Source: Myxococcales bacterium (GTDB taxonomy: Bacteria; Myxococcota_A; Polyangia; Palsa-1104; JAEUJZ01). Taken from it: a stretch of 59,799 nucleotides of DNA. The stretch lies in the NCBI GenBank assembly GCA_016794465.1, contig JAEUKA010000027.1:1-59799 (forward strand). Direction: 5' to 3'. The notes under the pieces were generated by a model. That model was not told the DNA's origin, did not search any database, and saw only the letters and a program-made list of their open reading frames with translations. Every line of letters starts with the position of its first letter. Positions within the stretch are counted from its first letter, which is position 1. The position numbers and the translations under genes were made by a program. This document shows positions 21,343 through 30,089 of the stretch, piece after piece.

Positions 21343-23277
21343 ATGACTGAAAATCACAGCCAGACCCAGACCCAAACTCGCGCCACTGAACAGCGAACTT
21401 TTTCCACCGAGGTGCAACAGCTCCTGCACCTGATGGTCCACTCTCTCTACAGCAAGAAGGAGATTTTTCTTCGCGAGCTGATCTCGAACTCGTCGGATGC
21501 GATTGACACCCTGCGCTTTTTGGCGCTGACCCGGCCTGAGCTGAGCGGCAGCGTCGAAGCCCAAGAGTCCGCAATCGAGCTGGCGGTCGACAAAGACGCC
21601 AAGACGCTGACCGTCCGCGACACGGGCATCGGCATGAACCGTCAGCAGGTGATCGACAACATCGGCACCATCGCGCGATCGGGAACGGGGGCGCTGCTCA
21701 AGCGACTGAAGGAGCAGACCGGCGATGCCTCGAAGTCGCTCGATGTCATCGGTCAGTTCGGCGTGGGCTTTTACTCGGTCCTGATGGTCGCGCACAAGGT
21801 CGAGCTGGACACCCTGTCCGCCGAGCCGGAGTCGCAGCCGGTGCTGTTCCGTTGTGATGGCAGCGGCACCTACGAGCTGGGAGTCGGTACGCGGACCACC
21901 GCCGGCACCACGGTGACGCTGTACCTCAATGACGATGCCAGCGAGTTTTTGGAGACGTGGCAGATCGAGCACATCGTCAAGCAGTACTCGAACTATGTGA
22001 AGTGGCCGGTACGCCTCGAGGGCAAGCAGCTAAACCGTGCCACTGCGCTGTGGTCGAAGCGGCCAAGTGAAGTCAGCGAAGAGGAATACAACGACTTCTA
22101 CAAAGAGCTGTGTGGCGGCTTCTCTCCCGACGATGTTCCACTGGCCAAGCTGCACCTTTCGATCGACACGCCGTATCAGTTTCAAGCGATCGTGTTCGTT
22201 CCCAAGAAGCCTCCGTTTGACATGATGATGGACCAGAATCGCCGTCGCGGCATGCAGCTGTATGTCCGGCGCGTGTTCATCTTGGATCATGCCGAAGAGC
22301 TGCTTCCCCCCTGGCTCCGCTTTGTGCGCGGAGTGGTTGACAGCGACGATCTTCCGCTGAACGTCTCGCGAGAAATTCTGCAAAAGAATCAGATCATCAC
22401 GACGATTCAGAAGCAGATCATCAAGAAGGTACTGGAAGAGCTGAAGCGGGTTCGCGAGCAGAAACCGGAAGAGTACCGCGCGTTTTTTGAGGAGTTCGGC
22501 GGCATTCTGAAAGAGGGAATTTTCCTCGATCACGGCAACCGCGAAAAGGTCGCAGAGGTCTGTCTGTGGTCGTCGCTGAACACGCCCGCAAGTGAACGGA
22601 TCACGCTGCCCGAATACCTCAGCAAGATGCCGTCTGGGCAGGATGAGCTGTACTACATCACCGGGCCGTCCCGTTCGGTGGTAGAGCGGAGTCCGCATGT
22701 CGAAGCGCTGCGCAAACAGAAGCTGGATGTCCTTTTGTTCATCGATCCGATTGATGAGTGGGTGGTCCAGAGTCTGACCGAGTTTTCCGGCAAGAAGCTG
22801 CGGGCGATTCACAAAGGTGACTTCGTTCCGCCCAAGCTTGTGGAAGAGCCAGAGTCGGAAGCAGAGAAGCAGAGTCCAGAGCAACAGACAGAGCTACAGG
22901 CCTTGCTGGTTCAGCTGCGTTCGCGCTTTCAGGATCGCATCAAGGAAGTCCGACTATCGTCTCGTTTGACGGACAGCGCCTCGGTGCTGGTGGCAGAGGA
23001 GGGCGATCTGGGACCACACCTAGAGCAGCTGCTGCAGCGAGCGGGCCGCAAAGTGGAGATCAAGAAGCCGATTCTGGAGCTTAATCCCAAGAGTCCGCTC
23101 GTCGCGAAGCTGGCCCATCTGTTGGCAGTGCGACCCGGTAGCGAGGAAGTCAATACGTACAGTGATCTGCTGCTGGAGCTGGCCTATCTGGCGCAGGGAA
23201 CCGTACCCGAGCCGGGCGCACTCCTCGCCTCTCTGCACCGAGTCCTGGCGCGCGATCTGTCCACGCTCGCAGACTAA
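21343..23277 (+). CDS. htpG: HtpG, Hsp90-family chaperone
   Basis: 644-residue cytosolic ATP-dependent chaperone. Seen: N-terminal GHKL ATPase domain with FSTEVQQLLHLMVHSLYSKK, F-LRELISN-S-S-D-A (catalytic Glu and Mg-binding Asn), DTGIGM near 100 and GQFGVGFYS near 135. The middle domain has N-Y-V-K-W-P and L-P-L-NVSRE. The C-terminal dimerisation region follows; length is normal for bacterial HtpG. The open frame continues upstream to 20809, but that part overlaps the membrane gene and shows no homology, so the ATG at 21343 is used. Promoter not resolved; no CIRCE element seen. Confidence 0.96.
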   Translation: MTENHSQTQTQTRATEQRTFSTEVQQLLHLMVHSLYSKKEIFLRELISNSSDAIDTLRFLALTRPELSGSVEAQESAIELAVDKDAKTLTVRDTGIGMNRQQVIDNIGTIARSGTGALLKRLKEQTGDASKSLDVIGQFGVGFYSVLMVAHKVELDTLSAEPESQPVLFRCDGSGTYELGVGTRTTAGTTVTLYLNDDASEFLETWQIEHIVKQYSNYVKWPVRLEGKQLNRATALWSKRPSEVSEEEYNDFYKELCGGFSPDDVPLAKLHLSIDTPYQFQAIVFVPKKPPFDMMMDQNRRRGMQLYVRRVFILDHAEELLPPWLRFVRGVVDSDDLPLNVSREILQKNQIITTIQKQIIKKVLEELKRVREQKPEEYRAFFEEFGGILKEGIFLDHGNREKVAEVCLWSSLNTPASERITLPEYLSKMPSGQDELYYITGPSRSVVERSPHVEALRKQKLDVLLFIDPIDEWVVQSLTEFSGKKLRAIHKGDFVPPKLVEEPESEAEKQSPEQQTELQALLVQLRSRFQDRIKEVRLSSRLTDSASVLVAEEGDLGPHLEQLLQRAGRKVEIKKPILELNPKSPLVAKLAHLLAVRPGSEEVNTYSDLLLELAYLAQGTVPEPGALLASLHRVLARDLSTLAD

Positions 23278-23346
23278 AACTGCGCCTGGCACCTACCTCC
23301 CAAATCGGCTCAATCTCTGCCGCGCCACTCTGTTAGTCTATCGATC

Positions 23347-23742
23347 ATGTCGATGATCGAGGCTGTTCGTGAATGTGGCTGGCCCGCATACTTGTGCCTC
23401 CTGCTCGGAGGCTTTGCTTCCCTTTCCGCCTTGGCCGCGCTGGTGATGTTGGGATCGAAAGATCGACGACGAGCCTGGCAGGTCGCGCTGGTGCCGGTGC
23501 TGGCGGCAACGCTCGGCTTTGGCGTTGGCAGCCTCGGGGTACAGCTCGGGCGAAAGGCCGTTGAGGAGGCGCTCAAGACCGCGCCCAGTCACATCGATGC
23601 AGAGATGGCGAAAGAGCTGCGCGCAAAGGGATATGCAGAGGCAGCGCAGTGTCGGGTCATCGCAGAAAAGACCAGCGCCATTCCGCTCTTTTTGGGACTC
23701 CTGGCACTGGGTGTGGGACTCCTGATTCGCAAGCAAGCGTAA
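23347..23742 (+). CDS. small membrane protein, unknown (MotA/TolQ-like topology)
   Basis: 131 residues, ATG start 69 bp after htpG. Three hydrophobic helices (near 14-36, 45-66 and 112-128) with a charged Lys/Glu-rich segment between the second and third. The arrangement and Gly-rich helices recall short MotA/TolQ/ExbB-type proteins of myxobacteria, but no signature is decisive. It may be co-transcribed with htpG or with the following DUF155 gene. Function not assigned. Confidence 0.6.
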   Translation: MSMIEAVRECGWPAYLCLLLGGFASLSALAALVMLGSKDRRRAWQVALVPVLAATLGFGVGSLGVQLGRKAVEEALKTAPSHIDAEMAKELRAKGYAEAAQCRVIAEKTSAIPLFLGLLALGVGLLIRKQA

Positions 23743-23791
23743 ACTTCTGCTGAGTTGTGTTTTGTCCGCGAGTGCGCTTTACTGCCCGGTG

Positions 23792-24661
23792 ATGAGAACG
23801 GGCAAGGCCGACGTGCTGCAAGCGGTCAAGGGCAAGCCGCCAGCACAGAGTGATGACAGTACGCTTCATGTCTACGCCTATGCCTATGCAACTACGTTCC
23901 GACTGCGTGACCTGGCGCTGGTCTTTGGGGATGCCGAAGTCGAGCATGACAAAGACTGTCTGGTGGCACGTTTTCCGTCGAGTGGCACCCGAATCGCAGT
24001 GCTGTTTGACTTCGGCTCGGTGGTGCTGATCGGACTCCCAAAAGAGGAACGGGAGCGGCTCATCTCAGCGATTGGTACACGAATCGGACCAGAGCCCCAT
24101 CCACCCCTGACCGAGGACTTTCAAGTCGAAGTCCGGCCCGGTGCGCAGGTCGAGGTTCAGTTCGATCGCATCATCTTGTCGGAAGCTTCGCTGCCCGCGC
24201 TCAAGGTGATCAGTCTGGTGCTCGCGCAGTCCGCAGCGATGGATTATTACGACGAAGACGTACAAGAGATCCAGCAGCGCACCAATGCCATTACGCGCTC
24301 TCTGCAAGTGGAAGGGAGAGTACCGGGGCGACTCCACAACTTGGTGAAGTTTATCGGCTCGTGCATCGAAACGAAGAACGGTATGATCGCAACGCTGGCT
24401 CTGTTTGATAAACCGGACTCGACGTGGGAAGATCAGCAGATCGATCGACTGTACAGTGGTCTGCGCATTGAGCTAGAGATTGATGATCGCTTCCGTTCCC
24501 TAGAAGCGAAGCTGCGCATGATTCAGGAAAACTTGGTCTTGCTGGCCGATCTCTATCACTCGCGCAGTACCTGGCGGCTCGAGTTGACTGTCGTTCTGCT
24601 CATCCTGTTCGAGATCCTCCTTAACCTGTGGAATCTGTTCCGTGGCGGTACACACGCTTGA
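23792..24661 (+). CDS. DUF155/RMD1-YagE family protein
   Basis: 289 residues. Seen: the YAYAYATTFRLRDL start of the domain, V-L-F-D-F-G-S-V-V-L central beta strand, a helical stretch ending in L-H-N-L-V-K-F-I-G near 200, and a C-terminal membrane helix (ELTVVLLILFEILLNLW). This order is the RMD1/Sif2/DUF155 family, whose mitochondrial members are inner-membrane proteins involved in translation or division. The bacterial function is unknown. The ATG at 23792 is preferred to the TTG at 23762 that opens the frame. It overlaps the following glycosyltransferase start by 20 nt, so the two are translationally coupled. Confidence 0.8.
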   Translation: MRTGKADVLQAVKGKPPAQSDDSTLHVYAYAYATTFRLRDLALVFGDAEVEHDKDCLVARFPSSGTRIAVLFDFGSVVLIGLPKEERERLISAIGTRIGPEPHPPLTEDFQVEVRPGAQVEVQFDRIILSEASLPALKVISLVLAQSAAMDYYDEDVQEIQQRTNAITRSLQVEGRVPGRLHNLVKFIGSCIETKNGMIATLALFDKPDSTWEDQQIDRLYSGLRIELEIDDRFRSLEAKLRMIQENLVLLADLYHSRSTWRLELTVVLLILFEILLNLWNLFRGGTHA

Positions 24662-25361
24662 AAAATCGCGACTGATTGTGGATGTCCTCATTCCGGCGCT
24701 GAACGAAGAGAGTGCGGTGGGTGCGGTGGTGTCATCGCTCAAAGCACTTGGTCATCCGGTCCGGCATGTGGTGGTCATAGACAACGGCTCGACGGATCGG
24801 ACGGCACAGACTGCGACGCAAGCCGGTGCAGTTGTGGTCAAAGAGTCGGCCCGTGGGCATGGCGCGGCCTGTCTGCGCGGGATGGCTTTTCTGGCCAAAC
24901 AGGAAGTTCGTCCTGATGTGGTGGCATTCCTAGATGCCGATGGATCGGATGATGCAAAAGATCTGCCGCGCATGGTCGATGCGATCGTAAACGGAGCTGA
25001 TCTGGTGGTCGGTTCTCGTACGTTAGGAATCAGTGAACCGCAGTCGATCTCGACGGCGCAGCGGGTAGGGAATGCGGTGGCGACGACTCTCATCCGCGCG
25101 GTGTACGGACAGAACTACACGGATGTGGGACCGTTCCGCTTGGTGCGTTATCCGGCGCTGCTGGCGCTGGGAATGTCCGATGAAGATCACGGCTTCATGA
25201 TCGAGATGCAGGTGAAAGCGGTGCGGCGTGGCCTGCGGATTGTCGAAGTACCGGTGCATCATCATCCACGCGTAGCCGGAGAGTCGAAGCACGTGAAAGG
25301 GAGTCTGGCTGCGGGACGGAGGATGCTGTTTACAATCCTGCGTCACTCGACCCAGCGCTAA
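24642..25361 (+). CDS. family 2 glycosyltransferase
   Basis: 239 residues from GTG. Seen: VLIPALNEE, V-V-I-D-NGSTD near 44-50, D-A-D-G-S-D-D near 97 (metal site), VGSRTLG near 122, and TDVGPFR with E-x-Q-x-K-A near 190 as in DPM-type GT2. The second half lacks membrane helices. Its start lies inside the DUF155 gene, so it is co-expressed with it. Likely uses a nucleotide sugar at the inner membrane face; acceptor unknown. It is a paralogue-type match to the enzyme at 18286, not a close duplicate. Confidence 0.85.
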   Translation: MAVHTLEKSRLIVDVLIPALNEESAVGAVVSSLKALGHPVRHVVVIDNGSTDRTAQTATQAGAVVVKESARGHGAACLRGMAFLAKQEVRPDVVAFLDADGSDDAKDLPRMVDAIVNGADLVVGSRTLGISEPQSISTAQRVGNAVATTLIRAVYGQNYTDVGPFRLVRYPALLALGMSDEDHGFMIEMQVKAVRRGLRIVEVPVHHHPRVAGESKHVKGSLAAGRRMLFTILRHSTQR

Positions 25362-25384
25362 GGGACGGATTCCGGATGCCGGCG

Positions 25385-26692
25385 TTACTGGCCGCAGAGT
25401 GCGAGTCCGCTGGCAACAGAGGTCAGCTCGCCGCCGCTGCGGAGGCGGTCTTGGCCAAAGCGGTTGGCGAAGATGCGACGGACAGCGGGGACCAGGGAGC
25501 TGCCGCCGGTGACAAACACGGAATCGACTTGCTCGGGACGGATCTGGGTTCTGGTCAGCAGCTTTTCAACGGCTTGCTCAATCGCGGACAGCTCGGGCGC
25601 AATCCAAGACTCAAAGTCGGCGCGGTGGAGGGGCTCGTCCAGCTGCAGCGGTCCGTCGCGAAACACCACGCGACTGTGTTCAGAGGTAGAGAGTGCGACC
25701 TTGGCCCGCTCGACCGCTTGATACAGCCGATAGCCAAGATCTCTGTCGATCAAGTGAATGAGTGCGGCAATGCGTGCAGGCTGCTCTGCGCCACGCAGAA
25801 TTCCGTCGAGGAGGCTCATCGTCTCGCGGCTCTTCAAGAACGACATGTGATGCCAGCGCGCCAGCCGCAGATACAGCCATGGCGGCACCGGCATCAGCTT
25901 GCCTTGCGTGCGGTAGTGCGAGCCCCGTCCAAGCAGCGGCGCGACGACATGACGAATGATCCGACTGTCAAAGGAGTCTCCGGCCAGCGCCACACCTTCG
26001 GTACCCAGGATGTCACTGCGCTGACGGCCACGAGCGCGCACACCGGGACCGACACGCATCAGACAGAAGTCGCTGGTGCCACCGCCGAAGTCCGCAATCA
26101 GTACCAGCTCGTCGCGGGTGAGCCGACTCTCGTAGTGAAACGCAGCGGCGACCGGCTCGTACTCGAACACCACATCGGGAAAGCCCGCGTTGGCCAGCGC
26201 CTGTCGCAGCCGTCCGAGCGCATAGGCCTCCACATCCTCTTCTTCCTCGGTTTCCGCCTCGCTGTCTTCCTCGCGCGAGCCGACAAAGCGCACCGGACGC
26301 CCGACCACAATCCGCGCTGGCAGCGTCCCGAGCTGCGCAACCGCACCACGCTTCAGGTCGCGCGCGATGAGTCCGATCAGCGACTCCAGCGTGTACTTAT
26401 GCCCGAAGACCTGCGTGGCTTTGAACAGACGACTTGCAAGATAGCTCTTCAGCGACTGGAGCAGCCGGCCCTGACCATCTGCGAGTAGGTAGTGCTCGAT
26501 CGCCTCCGGTCCGGCAGTGCTCAGCGGCTTGCGGTCCGGACCCTGCTCCTCGGGATCGAAGTACAGCACCGAGCGAAATGTATCTGTGGTGGCCGGCCCG
26601 AAGGGAAACCGCACCAGCTGTACCTGACCATCCTCAGCGGCGGCAATCGCGCTGTTGGTCGTCCCAAAATCAAGTCCCAAAGTGAGCGGCAT
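25385..26692 (-). CDS. yegD: Hsp70-like ATPase (YegD type)
   Basis: 435 residues. Seen: phosphate-1 loop LGLDFGTTNSAIA at the N-terminus, EYEPVAAAF near 177, phosphate-2 IADFGGGTSDF near 197, a YegD-like central insertion, and the adenosine motif V-F-V-TGGSSLVPAVR near 400. It ends after the ATPase fold without the DnaK substrate-binding domain, as in YegD. Odd point: an acidic loop (EEDSEAETEEEED) near 146-158. It is convergent with the GT2/DUF155 genes (23 bp between stops). The role of YegD proteins is unclear; it probably binds ATP in the cytosol as a chaperone-like protein. Confidence 0.88.
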   Translation of the reverse strand: MPLTLGLDFGTTNSAIAAAEDGQVQLVRFPFGPATTDTFRSVLYFDPEEQGPDRKPLSTAGPEAIEHYLLADGQGRLLQSLKSYLASRLFKATQVFGHKYTLESLIGLIARDLKRGAVAQLGTLPARIVVGRPVRFVGSREEDSEAETEEEEDVEAYALGRLRQALANAGFPDVVFEYEPVAAAFHYESRLTRDELVLIADFGGGTSDFCLMRVGPGVRARGRQRSDILGTEGVALAGDSFDSRIIRHVVAPLLGRGSHYRTQGKLMPVPPWLYLRLARWHHMSFLKSRETMSLLDGILRGAEQPARIAALIHLIDRDLGYRLYQAVERAKVALSTSEHSRVVFRDGPLQLDEPLHRADFESWIAPELSAIEQAVEKLLTRTQIRPEQVDSVFVTGGSSLVPAVRRIFANRFGQDRLRSGGELTSVASGLALCGQ

Positions 26693-26860
26693 GGCCGCGC
26701 AGCATATCCGTCCGCAGTCCTCATGCGGATAAATTGCGCCACATCACCGACCGTGCAACCCATAGAAAAGGGTCCACAGAGTCGCATCATGGACCACCAT
26801 ACACAGCGTTCCGCACCTCCACTTTGCGTAGATATGCGCAATGAACTGTTTGCGAATTAA

Positions 26861-28360
26861 GCCCCGCTCAGTCGAACATCACCGTTTCTTGACACCATCC
26901 TTCGCTGGAACGGACAGCGGTTTGTGGCGGAGGACTCTGGCGTGGCGGCCCACTTGTATGGGGTCTTTGGCGATGACCCAAGCAATGTCTGGGCAGTGGG
27001 GGAGGGCGGAACTCTGCTTCACAAGGACGGCTCTCGCTGGCAGGTGATTCCGACAGATACCAGCGCGACACTCTCGTCGGTGGTGGGGACTCCGGAAGGA
27101 GTGTTTGTGGCGGGTGGAAGTAGCTCGCTGCTGCGCTGGGACGGAGCGGCACTGGTGCGCGAAAGTACGTCCTGTACGCAGCCGCTGCTGGGCGTTGCGC
27201 GGTCTGGGGCGGATCTCATCAGCGTCGGTGAGGGATACTGTATGACACGGCGCCGTGCCGGAGTCTGGAGCGCTCTACCTTCGTTAAGTACTCCTCCTAC
27301 CGATAAGAGCGGCAACTTTTCTGTGGTGACTTCAGATGGCAGCACTACCTGGGTCAGTGGTCGCCCGGGCAACCTGTATCGATTTGATGGCACAGCGTGG
27401 AGTCAGCTGGAGCTAAAGACGATGGAAGTTGCGAGCAGCTTGCTGGCACTTCCCAGCGGCGAGCTATGGGCCGGTGGCTCCGATCTATACAGAGTCTCTG
27501 CACCCGCCCTCCCGACTCGCATCAATGCACGACCGCAAGAGGCCATCTATTCCCTATCAGGAGCTTCGGCAGATACGCTGTGGGCTGCTGGCTTTCAGGG
27601 GACGATTCTCCGTCGCAGTGGTACGACTTGGGAGCCCATCCGCAGCGATGTCACATCGTCTCTGTACGGAATCTACAGTCCATCAGCAGACGTTGCGTGG
27701 GCGATTGGTTTCGATGCGATGGGAAGTACGCTGCTGCGCTGCGCCAATCGGGCCTGTCAGCTCGCAGAGAAGTCGGGAGCAGGACTCGAGTACACCGCCA
27801 TTCATGGCGTCGCTGACGACACGTTCTGGGTGGTCGGGAAGAACGGACTGCTCAAAGCGAGGACTCCCAAAGTAAACTCGCTGGTCGATGAGGTCACTGA
27901 TCTTGCGAAAGGGGCCACTTTGAACCATGTCTTTGCTCTGGATGCGCAGCATGTCTACGCAGTGGGAGAGCAAGGACTGGTGGCGGTACGCGGTGATACG
28001 ACTTGGACAACAGACACCAGCGCACCGACGGGAAGACAGAACCTACAGGCAGTCTGGGCAAGCTCTGCAGAGGATGTCTGGGTTGCCGGTACGAACGGAT
28101 TTGTCGCGCGATTGTCTGGCAAGACCTGGACCACACTCAGCTCGGGAGTCACTGAAACCATCAGCGCGATCCGGGGACTCTCTTCCCGCGATGTCTGGGC
28201 GGTGACGCTGCAAGGAACGGTGCTTCACTTTGATGGACAGAGCTTCTCTGTCGTCACTCGCGAGACGCTGCCTCGGCTCCATTCCATCGAAGCAGTCGGC
28301 GGACACGTCTACTTTGCCGGCACGCTCGGAGCAATCCTCCACAAGAGTCCTGCGCAGTAG
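26861..28360 (+). pseudogene. 5'-truncated secreted-type beta-propeller protein
   Basis: About 490 residues of repeated ~40-residue units of the form D-V-W-A-V-G-x-x-G-T-L-L-x-x-D-G (for example NVWAVGEGG, DVWVAGTNG, DVWAVTLQG), a propeller family expanded in myxobacteria and usually secreted. The homology runs upstream of the first possible start (GTG 26924) through T-I-L-R-W-N-G to a stop at 26858-26860, with no ATG, GTG or TTG in between. The gene has therefore lost its signal peptide and first repeats. It may be translated from 26924 as a cytosolic fragment, but a 5'-degraded copy is more likely. The ligand is unknown. Confidence 0.65.
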
Positions 28361-28379
28361 CGTGGGAACAGTACAATTC

Positions 28380-29894
28380 CTAGCCGCTCCGCTTGCGGAG
28401 GACGAGTACTGCTGCCTGATTTTTGGGAGAGCTACCGCAAGGAAGCTGAGCCACGGTTTCCCAGCCCATGGTGCCAAGGTGTGCAGAGAGCAAGTCAGGA
28501 TCGTATTTCCGCCAGCGGTGCATCGAGAACACCTTCTGGCGTCGCCCAGTAAGCTTCACTGTTGCGATTGCTTCTAGCGCATAGCTGCCGGGCACTGGAC
28601 ACGTTGTATTTAGCTCTAAATGCAGCTCAACATCGGTCACCTCCTTGCAGTGTCTATAGATGGGGTCGGTAAGCCAGTTTTTGTGTGCGGTAGCGATAGG
28701 CTTCTGCAGCGCTGGCTCTAATCTGGAAATTACGTCCGGTTGCGCGGGGGATGCAACTGCAATCTGCGCATAGATGACCGCCAGATCGCCGGGCGCCAGC
28801 CCCGACAGGCTGTGACGAAAAAACTGCCCTTCATGCTCAAGATTGGCCATGGTGCCGCCAAAAATGGTCGCGATTCGACGGCGATGCGAGCGAGTCGGCG
28901 TATAGTTTAGTTGGGTATATCTAGGTAAATGATGAAAGTTGCCCTGCATTGCAAAATAAGCGACTCCGTATTGATCCGCGAGCGTCTCCGCAGCATGGAT
29001 AAATCCGGTTAAAAGCAGAGGCTGACTGACATCAAGCAGATACAGCCGCAGATCGGGCATCCGTGACTTGGCAAGCAGGTGCTGCACCAGCCGAACTTCT
29101 TCCCGCGCATCCCCCGATCCGAGCGCAATCACATCCAGTCCGGCCCGCCCGGTTGACTCCAGAATCACCTCGGCAACGCGCGTCATCGGCACCGGATCGC
29201 GAAACGCCGCCACGTACTCCGGTTGATTGGCCAGCTTCAGGTACGCCGCCGCACTCTGGTGATCCAGATAGACGTTGGTCTGCTCGACGACTCCCCCGGC
29301 AGAGTTGAGCTTCTCCCCCAGCTCAATCACCATCTTGATCGGATTGAAGCCCGGCGCGATGAAGCAGTTCATCGGCTCCGGCTGGTCGCCCATCGGCTGA
29401 TCGAACAGCAGCTCATCGAACTGAAAGCCCAGCTCTGCCATCGCCGTTAGCCGCAGCAGCGTCGTGCGAGTAATCGGCTTGCGCGGAGACTCCAGGTTCT
29501 TGATGGTGCCTTCGGACAGCCCGACCCGCTGCGCCAGCGCTTGAACGGACAGGCCCAACGTCATGCGGCGATCCCGAACGGTGCGGGCAATCTCCTGTCG
29601 CTGCGCCATGTCGAGGTGAAGCGACTTGCTGGGAGTCCGTCCGTCGTCGAGCCCGTCTTCAAGATGCTCCAGATAGTCGTGCGCCAGCTGCAGGTTGGCC
29701 AGGTGCGTGCGCAGACCCGAGCGCTGCGGAGTCGCTTGCTTGGTCAGCCGACTCATCCGATCCATCGCCAGCCGCAGCAGCTCACGCGCTTCCCGCTGCC
29801 AGGTCGCAGCCGTCGACTCGCTGGGATCACTCTCGACCAACGACGGAAACGCTCCGCCAACCTCTGCGCCGTCTTGGATCAGTCCGTCATTCAT
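28380..29894 (-). CDS. XRE-type HTH fused to EgtD-like methyltransferase
   Basis: 504 residues. Residues ~100-170 form an HTH of the XRE/Cro class (LGLSVQALAQRVGLSEGTIKNLE, then R-T-T-L-L-R-L). Residues ~215-500 resemble the SAM-dependent histidine-specific methyltransferase domain of the EgtD/Methyltransf_33 family: D-V-I-A-L-GSGDAREE near 262, Y-L-L-D-V-S-Q near 298, FGGTMAN near 356, a charged H-R-W-R-K-Y near 466 and a closing V-A-Q-L-P. The EgtD-like part is divergent, and ergothioneine genes (egtB and others) are absent nearby. It could be a methylation- or SAM-sensing regulator rather than an ergothioneine enzyme. It converges on the propeller gene; the start follows the longest open frame. 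Confidence 0.7.
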   Translation of the reverse strand: MNDGLIQDGAEVGGAFPSLVESDPSESTAATWQREARELLRLAMDRMSRLTKQATPQRSGLRTHLANLQLAHDYLEHLEDGLDDGRTPSKSLHLDMAQRQEIARTVRDRRMTLGLSVQALAQRVGLSEGTIKNLESPRKPITRTTLLRLTAMAELGFQFDELLFDQPMGDQPEPMNCFIAPGFNPIKMVIELGEKLNSAGGVVEQTNVYLDHQSAAAYLKLANQPEYVAAFRDPVPMTRVAEVILESTGRAGLDVIALGSGDAREEVRLVQHLLAKSRMPDLRLYLLDVSQPLLLTGFIHAAETLADQYGVAYFAMQGNFHHLPRYTQLNYTPTRSHRRRIATIFGGTMANLEHEGQFFRHSLSGLAPGDLAVIYAQIAVASPAQPDVISRLEPALQKPIATAHKNWLTDPIYRHCKEVTDVELHLELNTTCPVPGSYALEAIATVKLTGRRQKVFSMHRWRKYDPDLLSAHLGTMGWETVAQLPCGSSPKNQAAVLVLRKRSG

Positions 29895-30089
29895 TGGGAA
29901 TGCCTTTTCTCAGCCGTACCACGCGATTTACCACCATCTACCAATGATTGCCAGAAGCGGCCTCTACCGTCGGAGGCGCCACTGCATCTGATCTCGCTAC
30001 ATACCTGGCCGCGTCTGCTCAAGCAAGCTCCTTTGCGGGCTCCCCACGCGGTGATTCCTACTTCTCTTGTTCAAGCGGTATGCGCAAAG

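Noticed and set aside
25376..26488. 370-codon plus-strand open frame opposite the YegD-like gene
   Set aside because: Shadow frame of a GC-rich gene; no recognisable domain, whereas the other strand has clear Hsp70 motifs.
29541..30089. Long N-terminal extension of the subtilase frame
   Set aside because: It is antisense to the XRE-EgtD-like gene and has no domain; the signal peptide begins at 30090 or 30099.
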